A stretch of DNA of 64,000 nt from Burkholderiales bacterium (GCA_036262035.1 DATAJS010000032.1:124001-188000); one strand, 5' to 3'; counted from the first letter of the stretch, positions 41,531 through 50,258 are shown. Notes: generated by a model not told the origin, from the sequence alone. Program-made: numbers and translations.

Positions 41531-41560
41531 CTTAAAAAAAAGGGGCTCGCGCCCCTTTAG
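41531..41560 (-). terminator. Intrinsic terminator/attenuator between rpsB and tsf
   Basis: On the minus strand AAAGGGGC-GCGA-GCCCCTTT (41558 down to 41539) forms an 8-bp stem with a tetraloop, followed directly by a run of Ts (complement of the As at 41534-41541). This is a textbook rho-independent terminator 18-24 bases before the tsf ATG, so tsf must rely on readthrough or on a promoter not seen here. Confidence 0.85.
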
Positions 41561-41665
41561 CGCACCGCCCGTCCCCGCGCTCTTTTGCGGGATCGGCCGG
41601 TCGCCCGGCGTTCAGCCGGTCCTTGTTTCTCAGCCTGAGCGAGCTTCCGCCTCTTGCCGAAGCCT

Positions 41666-41746
41666 CTAACGCCCTTCGTTCGCCCTTAGGCGCAGCTTCC
41701 AGCGGCCCTCGTTCGCCCTTAGCCGCAGCCTCTAGCGGCCCTCGTT
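41666..41746. repeat. 33-bp tandem repeat, about 2.5 copies, running out of rpsB
   Basis: Three units start at 41666, 41699 and 41732 (exact 33-base period). The last, partial one contains the final codons and stop of rpsB (the NEGR end); the other two lie in the rpsB-tsf gap. The period is 11 codons, so the repeat keeps reading phase: if the first stop were lost, NEGR would recur 11 residues later. Divergence between copies is small. Confidence 0.85.
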
Positions 41747-42487
41747 TTCTTCGCTCTCCTCGAGCTCGACGAACTCGTCGCCGCCGCCCTGGGTGATCTC
41801 CTTCAGGCTGTCGTTACGCCCTTCGAGGTATGCATCCGCAATGCCGCGTGCGTACAGCCGGATAGCACGGCTCGAATCGTCGTTGCCGGGAATCACGTAG
41901 TCGACGCCGTCCGGGGTGTGGTTGGTGTCGACCACGCCGATCACCGGGATGCCGAGCTTGTTCGCTTCGGCGATCGCGTTCTTCTGGTAGCCCACGTCGA
42001 TGACGAACATCGCGTCGGGCAGGCCGTTCATGTCCTTGATGCCGCCGAGGCTGCGCTCGAGCTTTTCCATCTCGCGCGTGTAGAGCAGGCCTTCCTTCTT
42101 CGAGATGCGCTCGAACGTGCCGTCCTGCTTCATCTGCTCCATGTCCTTCAGGCGCTTGATGGAGCCTTTCACCGTCTTGTAGTTGGTGAGCATGCCGCCC
42201 AGCCAGCGATAATCGACGTACGGCGCGCCGCTGCGCTGCGCTTCCTCGCGAATGATCTCGCGCGCCTGGCGCTTGGTGCCTACGAACAGGACCGTGCCCT
42301 TGTTCGATGAGAGCTGGCGCACGAACTTGAGCGCGTCCTGGTACATGGCCAGGGTCTTCTCGAGGTTGACGATGTGGATCTTGTTGCGATGGCCGAAGAT
42401 GTACGGGGCCATCTTGGGATTCCAGAAGCGGGTCTGGTGACCGAAATGGACACCTGCTTCCAGCATTTCACGCATGGTGACTGACAA
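41732..42487 (-). CDS. rpsB: 30S ribosomal protein S2
   Basis: A 251-residue S2 protein. I chose the TTG at 42487 (translated [20 protein letters not shown]), with AAGGAG (42495-42500) 7 bases upstream; the ATG at 42475 would lose four conserved residues. Marks: [44 protein letters not shown] and [19 protein letters not shown]. The C-terminus is acidic ([14 protein letters not shown]). Transcription starts from a strong upstream promoter through a leader of about 170 bases. Confidence 0.97.
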   Translation of the reverse strand: MSVTMREMLEAGVHFGHQTRFWNPKMAPYIFGHRNKIHIVNLEKTLAMYQDALKFVRQLSSNKGTVLFVGTKRQAREIIREEAQRSGAPYVDYRWLGGMLTNYKTVKGSIKRLKDMEQMKQDGTFERISKKEGLLYTREMEKLERSLGGIKDMNGLPDAMFVIDVGYQKNAIAEANKLGIPVIGVVDTNHTPDGVDYVIPGNDDSSRAIRLYARGIADAYLEGRNDSLKEITQGGGDEFVELEESEENEGR

Positions 42488-42657
42488 TGTAAGACTCCTT
42501 ACGAGGGTTAGGCCTCCATCCGCCCTCAACACCTTTTTCCCCGGCCGCGGCCGAGCTCGAAAGGCACCCTTGAATTACGGCGGATGTGCGTAGTGTGGTT
42601 ACGATCGGGGCTCGCCCCGGCCGTAACCGGACTGCTCAATTGAAGTTACTGAGCTAA
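42488..42657 (-). promoter_or_regulatory. Structured rpsB mRNA leader (candidate S2 autoregulatory element)
   Basis: The leader between the predicted start (about 42657) and rpsB is about 170 bases. It contains GGTTACG (42597-42603) and CGTAACC (42622-42628) as a perfect 7-bp outer stem around an inner CGGGG-CTCG-CCCCG hairpin. E. coli rpsB has an S2-repressed leader (t44-like RNA). Whether this leader is homologous or merely analogous is not decidable by eye. Confidence 0.5.
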
Positions 42658-42663
42658 CCGCCT

Positions 42664-42693
42664 ATTTTAGCACTGGATTCGGACCTGCCTCAA
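42664..42693 (-). promoter_or_regulatory. Sigma-70 promoter of rpsB
   Basis: On the minus strand TTGAGG (42693-42688) and TAAAAT (42669-42664) are 18 bases apart, in the 324-base gap between the divergent rpsB and map genes. It faces rpsB and is followed by a long leader, as expected for a ribosomal-protein operon. Confidence 0.65.
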
Positions 42694-42741
42694 CCGCAGG
42701 TTAACCCGCGGTGGCGCCGGGCGCGGGCCCGAGTTCTGCAA

Positions 42742-42747
42742 TACAAT
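42742..42747 (+). promoter_or_regulatory. -10 box candidate for map
   Basis: TACAAT lies about 65 bases before the map start on the plus strand. No convincing -35 element is found 16-18 bases upstream, where the sequence is GC-rich. Confidence 0.35.
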
Positions 42748-42811
42748 TCCGGCTTTCCTGAAAAACCAAGCACTTGGAATCCAGTATCCCGGACCCATGT
42801 CCGGGTCAGCC

Positions 42812-43612
42812 ATGTCCGTAACGCTCAAAACCCCTGAAGAAGTCGAAAAGATGCGCGTCGCCGGCCGCCTCGCGGCCGAAGTGCTCGATTACATCGGCCC
42901 GCTGATCAAGCCGGGCATGACCACGGCGGAAGTCGACCGCCTGTGTCACGAATACATGGTCGAGCAACAGGGCGCCACCCCCGCCCCGCTCAACTACGCC
43001 CCGCCCGGCTATCAGCCGTTCCCGAAATCGGTCTGCACCTCGGTCAACCACGTGGTGTGCCACGGCATTCCGGGCGAGAAGAAGCTCAGGCCCGGCGACA
43101 TCGTCAACGTCGACGTCACCGTCATCAAGGACGGCTTCCATGGCGACACGAGCCGCATGTTCTACGTCGGCCAGCCGTCGATCCAGGCCCGGCGGCTGTG
43201 CGAGGTCACCTACGAATGCATGTGGCGCGGCATCGAGGCGGTGAAGCCCGGCTCCACGCTCGGCGACATCGGCCACGCGGTGCAGACCCACGCCCTCGGC
43301 AACGGCTTCTCGGTCGTGCGCGAGTTCTGCGGCCACGGCATCGGGCGCAAATTCCACGAGGAGCCCCAGGTGCTGCACTACGGCCGGCCGGGCGCCGGCA
43401 TGAAGCTGGTGCCGGGCATGATCTTCACCGTCGAGCCGATGATCAACGCCGGCAAGGCCGATATCCGGCAGCTCGCGGACGGCTGGACCGTCGTCACCAA
43501 GGACCACAGCCTGTCGGCGCAGTGGGAGCACACCGTCCTCGTGACCGATTCGGGGTTCGAGGTCCTCACCGTATCGGCCGGGACCCCGCCCCGGCCCCAG
43601 CTCGTCGGCTGA
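42812..43612 (+). CDS. map: Methionine aminopeptidase type I
   Basis: A 266-residue dinuclear metallopeptidase removing the initiator Met. The ATG at 42812 gives MSVTLKTPEEVEKMRVAGRLAA, the common family start; an ATG five codons earlier (42797) is possible. Metal ligands lie in VNVDVTVIKDGFHGDTSRMF (two Asp), GHGIGRKFHEEP (His), IFTVEPMIN (Glu) and SAQWEHT (Glu). It is divergent from rpsB and 5 bases upstream of glnD. Confidence 0.97.
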   Translation: MSVTLKTPEEVEKMRVAGRLAAEVLDYIGPLIKPGMTTAEVDRLCHEYMVEQQGATPAPLNYAPPGYQPFPKSVCTSVNHVVCHGIPGEKKLRPGDIVNVDVTVIKDGFHGDTSRMFYVGQPSIQARRLCEVTYECMWRGIEAVKPGSTLGDIGHAVQTHALGNGFSVVREFCGHGIGRKFHEEPQVLHYGRPGAGMKLVPGMIFTVEPMINAGKADIRQLADGWTVVTKDHSLSAQWEHTVLVTDSGFEVLTVSAGTPPRPQLVG

Positions 43613-43617
43613 CCCCC

Positions 43618-46203
43618 ATGAACGCTCCCGCGTCGGCCGCAGCGGGCGCGTCGTCGACGCCGGCGGCGCAGTGGAAGCACGCGCTCGCGCAGGCGCGCGG
43701 GCAGCTCAAGGCCGATTTTCTCGAGCAGCCTTCGCCGGGCGACATGCTGCGGCGGCTGCGCAGCATCATCGACCGCCAGCTTCGGACGATCTGGGCGAGC
43801 CTGCGCTTGCCGCCGGACGTGGCCTTGCTGGCGGTGGGCGGATACGGCCGCGGCGAGCTCTTCCCGCATTCCGACGTCGACATCCTCATCCTGCTCCCGC
43901 GGCCCGCCGACGGCGCGCTGGAGCGCCGGCTCGAGCAGCTGATCGGCGCGCTGTGGGACATCGGCGTCGAAGTCGGCCACAGCGTGCGCACCGTCGAAGA
44001 GTGCCTGCACATGGCGGCGCAGGACGTGACGGTGCAGACGACCTTCCTCGAATCGCGCCTGCTCGCGGGCAACCGCGAGCTCTTCAAGCGCTTCGTCGAC
44101 GAGACCGCGCAGGCGCTCGATCCGCGCGCCTTCCTCGAAGCGAAACAGCTCGAGCAGCGGCAGCGCCACGCGCGCTCGCAGGAAAGCAACCTCGAGCCCA
44201 ATATCAAGGAAAGCCCCGGCGGCCTGCGGGACCTGCAGACGATCCTGTGGATCGCGCGCGCGGCAGGCATCGGCAAGACTTTTCGCGAGCTCGCGCAGCG
44301 CGGCCTCATCACCGCGGCCGAAGCGCGCGAGATCGACCGTCACGAGCGTTTCCTGAAGGCGCTGCGCATACGGCTGCATTACATGGCGGGCCGCCGTGAA
44401 GATCGCCTGCTCTTCGATCACCAGTCGGCGCTCGCGCGGCAGTTCGGGATCGCCGACGCGCCTCACCGCCTCGCGAGCGAGCAGCTCATGCAGCGCTACT
44501 ACCGCGCCGCCAAAGCGGTGCAGCAGCTCAACACGATCGTGCTGCAGAACCTGACGACGCTGATCGCGCCGCAGGCGGACCGCGAATACCACCCGATCAA
44601 CGAGCGCTTCGGCGTGCGGGGCGAGCTGCTGGAGACGCGCACCGAGGATCTCTACGAGCGCGAGCCGTCCGCGCTGCTCGAGACCTTCGTGCTCATGCAG
44701 CAGCACCCCGAGATCAAGGGCATCAGCGCCTCGACCCTGCGTGCGCTGTGGCGCGGGCGCAGCCTGATCGACGAGGCGTACCGCAAGAACTACCGCAACC
44801 GCGAGATGTTCATGCGCATCCTGTCGAGCCCGTCGCGCGTGACGCGCGAGCTGCGGCGCATGAACCAGTACGGCGTGCTCGGCCGCTATGTCCGCGCGTT
44901 CGGCCGCGTCGTCGGCCAGATGCAGCACGACCTCTACCACGTCTATACGGTCGACGAGCACATCCTCAAGGTCGTGCGCAACCTGCGGCGCTTCGCGGTG
45001 CCCGAGCTCGCGCACGAGTTTCCGCTGTGCTCGCGGCTCATGAGCGATTTCGCGCGGCCCGAGATCCTGTACGTCGCCGGGCTCTTCCACGACATCGCGA
45101 AAGGCCGCGGCGGCGATCACTCCACGCTCGGCGCGGTCGACGCGGCGCGCTTCGCGAAAGCACACCGCCTGGGCAGCGAAGACGCCGAGCTCGTGTCGTG
45201 GCTCGTCGCCAATCACCTGGTCATGTCGGCGACCGCGCAGAAGCAGGACATCAGCGATCCCGACGTGGTGAAGGCGTTCGCCGAGCGCGTAGGTGACGAG
45301 CGCCACCTGATCGCGCTGTATTTGCTCACGGTCGCCGACATCCGCGGCACCAGCCCTAAAGTCTGGAACGCGTGGAAAGCGAAGCTCCTCGAAGATCTCT
45401 TCCACCTGACGCGGCGGCTGCTCACCGGCCACAGCGTAAGCCTCGAGACCAGCGTGCAGGCACGACAGGAAGAAGCGCTGGCGAAGCTGCGGCTCTATGC
45501 GGTGCCCGACACCGCGCACCAGAAGCTGTGGGCGCAGCTCGACACCGCGTACTTCCTGCGGCACGACCCGCAGGAGATCGCGTGGCACGCGCGCACGCTG
45601 TATTACCGCGTCGATACGCCGAAGCCGGTGGTGAAAGCGCGCATCTCGCCGGCGGGCGAAGGCCTGCAGGTGTTGATCTACATCCCGGACCAGAAAGAGC
45701 TCTTCGCGCGCATCTGCAGCTTCTTCGAGAGCATCAGCTACGACATCCACGAAGCGAAGATCTACACCACGCGCCACGGCTACGCGCTCGACACGTTCCA
45801 GATCCAGGACCCGACCAACACGCGCCCGCGCTACCGTGACATCATGAGCTACATCGAATACGAGCTCGGCGAGCGCCTGGCGCATCGCACGCCGCTCCCG
45901 ACGCTGCCCCACCCGCGCCTGTCGCGGCAGCTCCGTCACTTCCCGATCTCGCCCGAAGTGAACATCCAGCCCGACGATCGCGGCACTTACCAGGTGCTCT
46001 CGGTGATCGCGGGAGACCGCCCGGGGTTGCTGTCACGCATCGCGCGGGTGTTGACGAACCACGACGTGAATCTGCACACCGCGAAGATCAACACGCTCGG
46101 GGCGCGCGCCGAAGACGTCTTCCTCATCACCGGCACCGCCCTCCACGACGCGAAGAAAGTCGTTCGCCTCGAATCCGAGCTCGTCGAGCAGCTCCGCACA
46201 TGA
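43618..46203 (+). CDS. glnD: Bifunctional uridylyltransferase/uridylyl-removing enzyme GlnD
   Basis: An 861-residue nitrogen sensor that uridylylates PII proteins when glutamine is low and removes UMP when it is high. Nucleotidyltransferase motif GGYGRGELFPHSDVDILIL (about 74-92; D86 and D88), GlnD linker with NLEPNIKESPGGLRDLQT, HD hydrolase domain with HDIAKGRGGDHS (about 495), and two C-terminal ACT domains (about 690-770 and 790-861) for glutamine. It overlaps ygfZ as ATGA. Confidence 0.97.
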   Translation: MNAPASAAAGASSTPAAQWKHALAQARGQLKADFLEQPSPGDMLRRLRSIIDRQLRTIWASLRLPPDVALLAVGGYGRGELFPHSDVDILILLPRPADGALERRLEQLIGALWDIGVEVGHSVRTVEECLHMAAQDVTVQTTFLESRLLAGNRELFKRFVDETAQALDPRAFLEAKQLEQRQRHARSQESNLEPNIKESPGGLRDLQTILWIARAAGIGKTFRELAQRGLITAAEAREIDRHERFLKALRIRLHYMAGRREDRLLFDHQSALARQFGIADAPHRLASEQLMQRYYRAAKAVQQLNTIVLQNLTTLIAPQADREYHPINERFGVRGELLETRTEDLYEREPSALLETFVLMQQHPEIKGISASTLRALWRGRSLIDEAYRKNYRNREMFMRILSSPSRVTRELRRMNQYGVLGRYVRAFGRVVGQMQHDLYHVYTVDEHILKVVRNLRRFAVPELAHEFPLCSRLMSDFARPEILYVAGLFHDIAKGRGGDHSTLGAVDAARFAKAHRLGSEDAELVSWLVANHLVMSATAQKQDISDPDVVKAFAERVGDERHLIALYLLTVADIRGTSPKVWNAWKAKLLEDLFHLTRRLLTGHSVSLETSVQARQEEALAKLRLYAVPDTAHQKLWAQLDTAYFLRHDPQEIAWHARTLYYRVDTPKPVVKARISPAGEGLQVLIYIPDQKELFARICSFFESISYDIHEAKIYTTRHGYALDTFQIQDPTNTRPRYRDIMSYIEYELGERLAHRTPLPTLPHPRLSRQLRHFPISPEVNIQPDDRGTYQVLSVIAGDRPGLLSRIARVLTNHDVNLHTAKINTLGARAEDVFLITGTALHDAKKVVRLESELVEQLRT

Positions 46204-47135
46204 CGCAACGCCCCCTCTACCATGAGCTCTCCGACCGGGCTCTGATCTCGTTCGCCGGCGACGACGCGGTCGCCTTCCTGCACGCCCAGCTCACGAGCGA
46301 CCTCGCCGCGCTGAAGCCCGGCGAGACGCAATACTCCGGATACTGCTCGCCCAAGGGCCGGCTGCTCGCGACGTTCCTGGTGTGGCGGCTCGAGGACGAG
46401 GTGCTGCTCGAGCTTCCGGCCGCCTTGCGCGAGCCGATACAGACGCGGCTCGCGCGCTACGTGCTTCGCGCCAAGGTCAAAGTGACCGACGCGGGCGAGC
46501 GCTATCGCCTTTTCGGAGTCTCCGGACCGAACGCCAATGCTGCGCTCATCGCGGCGTTCGGCGCCGCGCCGGGCATCGCGCACCGGTCGATCGAGACCGG
46601 CGGCGTGCGCATCGCGGCGCTGCCGATCGAGCGCTACGTCCTCCTCGTGTCCGAGGACGCCGCCGACGCGGTGCGCGAGCGGCTCGCCTCGGCGTTCCCG
46701 CAAGCCGGCGCCGCATGGCCCGCGCTCGACGTCGAAGCCGGCGTGCCCGTCGTCACCGCGCCGGCGCAGGAGGAGTACGTCCCGCAGATGGTCAATCTCG
46801 ACCTCGTCGGCGGGGTGAGCTTCAACAAGGGCTGCTACCCCGGCCAGGAGATCGTGGCGCGCATGCACTATCTCGGGCGGCTCAAGCAGCGGATGTATCG
46901 GGTGCGGGTTCCGGGCCTGACGCGCGTCGCGCCCGGACAAACGCTGTTCAGCGCCGAATTCGGCGCGGAGCAGTCGTGCGGCGCGATCCTCTACGCCGGC
47001 GCCTGCGGCGACGGCGGCTGCGAGGCGCTCGCGGTCATCCAGAAGGCGAGCGCCGAAGCGGGCGACGTCCGCTTCGGTGCGCTCGCCGGTCCTCGCGTCG
47101 AAATCCTGCCCCTGCCCTACACGCTGCCCGAATAG
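46200..47135 (+). CDS. ygfZ: tRNA-modifying/folate-binding protein YgfZ
   Basis: A 311-residue GcvT-like protein thought to help repair or assemble iron-sulfur enzymes such as MiaB by a folate-dependent route. The diagnostic motif KGCYPGQE is at 210-217 with C212. Start and stop codons overlap with glnD (ATGA), giving translational coupling. A 7-bp hairpin follows 41 bases after the stop. Confidence 0.93.
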   Translation: MTQRPLYHELSDRALISFAGDDAVAFLHAQLTSDLAALKPGETQYSGYCSPKGRLLATFLVWRLEDEVLLELPAALREPIQTRLARYVLRAKVKVTDAGERYRLFGVSGPNANAALIAAFGAAPGIAHRSIETGGVRIAALPIERYVLLVSEDAADAVRERLASAFPQAGAAWPALDVEAGVPVVTAPAQEEYVPQMVNLDLVGGVSFNKGCYPGQEIVARMHYLGRLKQRMYRVRVPGLTRVAPGQTLFSAEFGAEQSCGAILYAGACGDGGCEALAVIQKASAEAGDVRFGALAGPRVEILPLPYTLPE

Positions 47136-47176
47136 CGCCCGGCGGGCGGCATGCCCATTGCTCTTCTTTGTAGGAA

Positions 47177-47194
47177 GCACACCACCGGGTGTGC
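47177..47194. other. 7-bp perfect hairpin after ygfZ
   Basis: GCACACC-ACCG-GGTGTGC lies between ygfZ and the next small gene. No T-run follows, so it is at most a weak terminator. Confidence 0.35.
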
Positions 47195-47212
47195 GCCAGC
47201 ATCGGGTGCATC

Positions 47213-47521
47213 ATGGATCTCATCGGAGCTTTCTTCGGCACGATCGCCAAATGGTTCGGCTTCGTCGGCGCGTGCGTGGCCGGGCCGAGCGCCGCTTGCG
47301 TGCCGTTCGTCGCGTTCTTCGCGCTGGCGGTCGCCGCGTGCGCCGCGCTGTGGCTGATCGCGCGGGCATACCGCAATCTTCAGGACAGGGACGCAGCGTC
47401 CGCGGAGGAGCGCCGCGAACGCACGCAGCGGTTACGCAACGAGCAGCGCGTGCGCGCCGCAGTCGCGGAGCACGTCGCCCCGCGCCAGGTCGCGCATCGC
47501 GGCTGGCGCATGCCCGCGTAA
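47213..47521 (+). CDS. Small membrane protein, unknown function
   Basis: A 102-residue protein with two adjacent hydrophobic helices (about residues 15-50: FVGACVAGPSAACVPF and VAFFALAVAACAALWLIAR), followed by a basic, charged tail (EERRERTQRLRNEQRVRAAV) that could form a coiled coil. Start ATG at 47213; an upstream in-frame ATG exists but is less likely. I do not recognise a family. It lies 54 bases before the DUF4936 gene, same strand. Confidence 0.55.
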   Translation: MDLIGAFFGTIAKWFGFVGACVAGPSAACVPFVAFFALAVAACAALWLIARAYRNLQDRDAASAEERRERTQRLRNEQRVRAAVAEHVAPRQVAHRGWRMPA

Positions 47522-47575
47522 CGCGTCCACGCTCGCGCCGAGTTCGGCTTACAATGCGGGGCCCGCGAGGACCCC

Positions 47576-47857
47576 ATGGCCTATTCGTACTACATCTACT
47601 ACCGAGTAGCACCGCAGCACGCGAAAGAATGCGAAGCGCGCGTGCTCGACCTTTTCTCGGCTCTGAAGCAGGCCACCGCCGTCGGCGGCCGCCTGCTCAA
47701 GAAACGCAGCGAGCCGATGCTCTGGATGGAGGTGTACGACAACGTCCGCGACGACGCCAAGTTCGAGCTCGAGCTCAAGCAGGCCGAGGCCCAGCTCGAG
47801 CTGGCGCAGCTCCTCCAGGAAGGCTCGACCCGCCGCGCCGAATGCTTCGAGGCGTGA
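47576..47857 (+). CDS. DUF4936 family protein
   Basis: A 93-residue protein starting MAYSYYIYYRVAPQHA, typical of DUF4936 with its tyrosine-rich start and a ferredoxin-like alpha/beta fold (EPMLWMEVYDNV). Function unknown. It often precedes an NRDE-family gene in Betaproteobacteria, as it does here (3-base gap). Confidence 0.8.
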   Translation: MAYSYYIYYRVAPQHAKECEARVLDLFSALKQATAVGGRLLKKRSEPMLWMEVYDNVRDDAKFELELKQAEAQLELAQLLQEGSTRRAECFEA

Positions 47858-47860
47858 GCG

Positions 47861-48661
47861 ATGTGCGTCATCCTGTTCTCGGCGGGCGCTCACGCGCGCT
47901 ATCCGCTGATCGTCGCAGCTAACCGCGACGAGGCATACGACCGTCCCGCGGCGCCCGCGGGCTTCTGGAACGACCATCCCCACGTCTGCGCGGGCCGCGA
48001 TCTCACCGCCGGCGGCACGTGGCTCGGCCTGAGCACGACCGGCCGCTTCGCGGCGATCACCAATTACCGCCAGGGCATACGCGCCGGCGCCGCGCCGCGC
48101 TCGCGCGGTGCGCTCACGAGCGACTTCCTGACCGGCCGCGACGAGCCTTCCGCATACATGGAGGAAGCGGCGCGGCACGGCGACGACTACGGCGGCTACA
48201 GCCTGATCGCAGGCACGCCGGAGCGGCTGTACTTCTGTTCGAACCGCGGTGTAGCGCCGCACGCGGTCGCGCCCGGCGTGCACGGTCTTTCCAATCGGCT
48301 GCTGGACGAGCCGTGGCCCAAGGTGCAGCGCGGCATGGCCGTGCTGGAATCGCTGGCCGATGCGAGCGAAGCGGCGCTGCTGGAAGGACTGTTCGAGGTG
48401 CTCGCGGATACCGCCGCCGCGCCCGACCATCTGCTGCCTTCGACGGGCATCACGCTGGAGCGCGAGCGCGACCTCTCGGCGCTCTTCATACCGGGAGGGA
48501 GCTACGGCACGCGCGCGTCGACGGTGGTGCTGGTGCGCGAGGACGGAGGGGTGGTCTTCGTCGAGAAGAGCTTCGGGCCGCGCGGCAAGCCGCTCGGCAT
48601 CGCGGAGCGGCGCTTTAGGCTCGAGCCCTCGGCGATAGCGGCTTTGCAGGCGACGCCTTGA
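47861..48661 (+). CDS. NRDE (TANGO2-like) family protein
   Basis: A 266-residue protein named for its conserved NRDE motif (here in LIVAANRDEAYDRPA). It begins MCVILF: removal of Met would expose Cys2 as an N-terminal nucleophile, as in Ntn-hydrolase folds. Other marks: GGTWLGLSTTGRFAAITNYR and GLSNRLLDEPWPKV. Bacterial members have been linked to heme handling; the true substrate is unknown. The 3' end overlaps the convergent acetyltransferase by 47 bases. Confidence 0.87.
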   Translation: MCVILFSAGAHARYPLIVAANRDEAYDRPAAPAGFWNDHPHVCAGRDLTAGGTWLGLSTTGRFAAITNYRQGIRAGAAPRSRGALTSDFLTGRDEPSAYMEEAARHGDDYGGYSLIAGTPERLYFCSNRGVAPHAVAPGVHGLSNRLLDEPWPKVQRGMAVLESLADASEAALLEGLFEVLADTAAAPDHLLPSTGITLERERDLSALFIPGGSYGTRASTVVLVREDGGVVFVEKSFGPRGKPLGIAERRFRLEPSAIAALQATP

Positions 48662-49088
48662 GATCGAGCGTCATGACCCGGTGCGGCATGCCGGCCTCGT
48701 CGAACTCCTCGCCGACCGCGACGAAACCGAAGCGCGCATAGAACGCCAGCGCGTGCGTCTGTGCGTGCAGCCGCACTTCGCTGCACCCTTCCCTGCGCGC
48801 GAAATCGATCAGACGCTCGAGTATCGCGCTGCCCACCCCGCGCCCGCGCCACGACTTCAGCACGGCCATGCGTCCGATGTGGCAGTCGAGCTTGAGCCTG
48901 CCGGTGCCGATCGGCTTGCCGTCCACGGCGGTCGCGAGCACGTGATACGCGTGCTCGTCGGCATCGTCCCACTCGAGCTCTTCGGGGACCTGCTGCTCTT
49001 TGACGAAGACGGTGATGCGCACCGAACGCAGCGCTTCGCGGCTCGCATTCCAGTTGACGGGCCGCACCGTAAAGGGGGGAGTGCTCAT
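48615..49088 (-). CDS. GNAT family N-acetyltransferase
   Basis: A 157-residue acetyl-CoA-dependent acetyltransferase of the ElaA/YjcF-like type. Marks: ITVFVKEQQVPEELEWDDAD, the acetyl-CoA loop KSWRGRGVGSAIL, and the C-terminal ALAFYARFGFVAVGEEFDEAGMPH. The substrate is unknown. It is convergent and overlapping with the NRDE gene, and diverges from mtnA. Confidence 0.85.
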   Translation of the reverse strand: MSTPPFTVRPVNWNASREALRSVRITVFVKEQQVPEELEWDDADEHAYHVLATAVDGKPIGTGRLKLDCHIGRMAVLKSWRGRGVGSAILERLIDFARREGCSEVRLHAQTHALAFYARFGFVAVGEEFDEAGMPHRVMTLDLKASPAKPLSPRARA

Positions 49089-49096
49089 GCGCGGCC

Positions 49097-49104
49097 ATTA
49101 TAAT
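49097..49104. promoter_or_regulatory. Palindromic ATTATAAT: -10 for mtnA and possibly for the GNAT gene
   Basis: TATAAT (49099-49104) is a perfect -10 box 28 bases before mtnA; the same bases read TATAAT on the minus strand (49102-49097), 9 bases before the acetyltransferase ATG. No good -35 was found on either strand. Confidence 0.45.
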
Positions 49105-49131
49105 GATGGCCTTTCTTCGTTCAGTGACGCA

Positions 49132-50175
49132 ATGCCATCCTCGTTCGAAACCCTGCGCTGGCGCGATGGCGCGGTCGAGATGCTCGACCAGCGTGTCCTG
49201 CCTTTCGAGCAGGTCTATCTCAGGTTCGAAAGCGCCGCCGCCGTCGCGCAGGCGATCCGCGACATGGTGGTGCGCGGCGCGCCGGCGATCGGTTGCGCCG
49301 CCGCATTCGGTATTGCGGTAGAAGGACTGCGCGTCAGGGATCGCGCGCGCGGCGAGTTCGACGCTTCGATGGCGCACGCGTTCGACGTGCTCGCGGCGAG
49401 CCGGCCGACCGCAGTGAACCTCTTCTGGGCGCTCGAGCGCATGAAGAAGCGGCTCGCGCATACGCACGACGCGAACGCAATGGCTGCCGCCGACGCGCTC
49501 GTCGACGAAGCGCAAGCGCTGTGCCGCGAAGACCTCGCGCTGAACCGCGCGATGGGCGTTCACGGCGCGACGCTGCTCGACAGCGGGTCACGCGTGCTCA
49601 CGCATTGCAACGCCGGCGCGCTCGCGACCGCCGGACACGGCACCGCGCTCGGCGTCATCCGCTCGGCGGTCGAAGCGGGCAAGGCGATCGAGGTGTATGC
49701 CGACGAGACGCGGCCTTTCCTGCAAGGCGCGCGGCTCACCGCATGGGAGCTCGCGCAGGACCGCATACCGGTGACGCTCATCGCGGACAACGCGGCGGGC
49801 TTTCTCATGAGCCGCGGCAAGGTCGATGCGGTGATCGTCGGCGCCGATCGCGTCGCGGCCAACGGCGACGTCGCCAACAAGATCGGCACCTATCAGGTCG
49901 CGGTGCTCGCCCGGCGCCACGCGATCCCGTTCTATGTCGCGTGCCCGCTGTCGACGATCGATACGGCGATCGCGAGCGGCGCGGACATTCCCATCGAGGA
50001 ACGCGGCGCCGAGGAAGTGCTCGGTTACCGGGAAACGCGCTGGGCGCCGGCCGGTATCGGCGTCGAGAATCCGGTGTTCGACGTGACGCCGGCGGAGTTG
50101 GTCAGCGCGTTGATCACCGAGAAGGGTGTGGTGAAAGAACCCAACGCCGCAAAGATTGCGGCGTTGTTTAAATAA
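49132..50175 (+). CDS. mtnA: S-methyl-5-thioribose-1-phosphate isomerase
   Basis: A 347-residue eIF2B-related isomerase converting methylthioribose 1-phosphate to methylthioribulose 1-phosphate in methionine salvage. Catalytic C159 (LTHCNAGALATAGHGTALG) and D239 (VIVGADRVAANGD) correspond to the B. subtilis pair C160/D240. Start ATG at 49132 (MPSSFETLRW). No other methionine-salvage gene is in the window. Confidence 0.95.
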   Translation: MPSSFETLRWRDGAVEMLDQRVLPFEQVYLRFESAAAVAQAIRDMVVRGAPAIGCAAAFGIAVEGLRVRDRARGEFDASMAHAFDVLAASRPTAVNLFWALERMKKRLAHTHDANAMAAADALVDEAQALCREDLALNRAMGVHGATLLDSGSRVLTHCNAGALATAGHGTALGVIRSAVEAGKAIEVYADETRPFLQGARLTAWELAQDRIPVTLIADNAAGFLMSRGKVDAVIVGADRVAANGDVANKIGTYQVAVLARRHAIPFYVACPLSTIDTAIASGADIPIEERGAEEVLGYRETRWAPAGIGVENPVFDVTPAELVSALITEKGVVKEPNAAKIAALFK

Positions 50176-50218
50176 GACGTAGCGCCGGCAGGCGCATAAG
50201 CGCGCCGTTGCGCGGCGA

Positions 50219-50238
50219 GGCTCAGCTTTAGCTGAGCC
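50219..50238. terminator. Hairpin between convergent mtnA and SDR gene
   Basis: GGCTCAGC-TTTA-GCTGAGCC is a perfect 8-bp stem with a 4-base loop in the 83-base gap between the two convergent stops. A T-run is lacking, so it is at best a weak bidirectional terminator. Confidence 0.4.
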
Positions 50239-50258
50239 GAAGCAGCGGTGTGGACCTT

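Noticed and set aside
41666-41746. Possible CRISPR array from the 33-bp repeat
   Set aside because: The units are directly adjacent with no spacers, only about 2.5 copies, partly in rpsB; no cas genes.
43378-45939. Open frame of 853 codons antisense to map/glnD
   Set aside because: Same shadow effect; repetitive Arg/Leu/Val/Ala composition and no recognisable domain.
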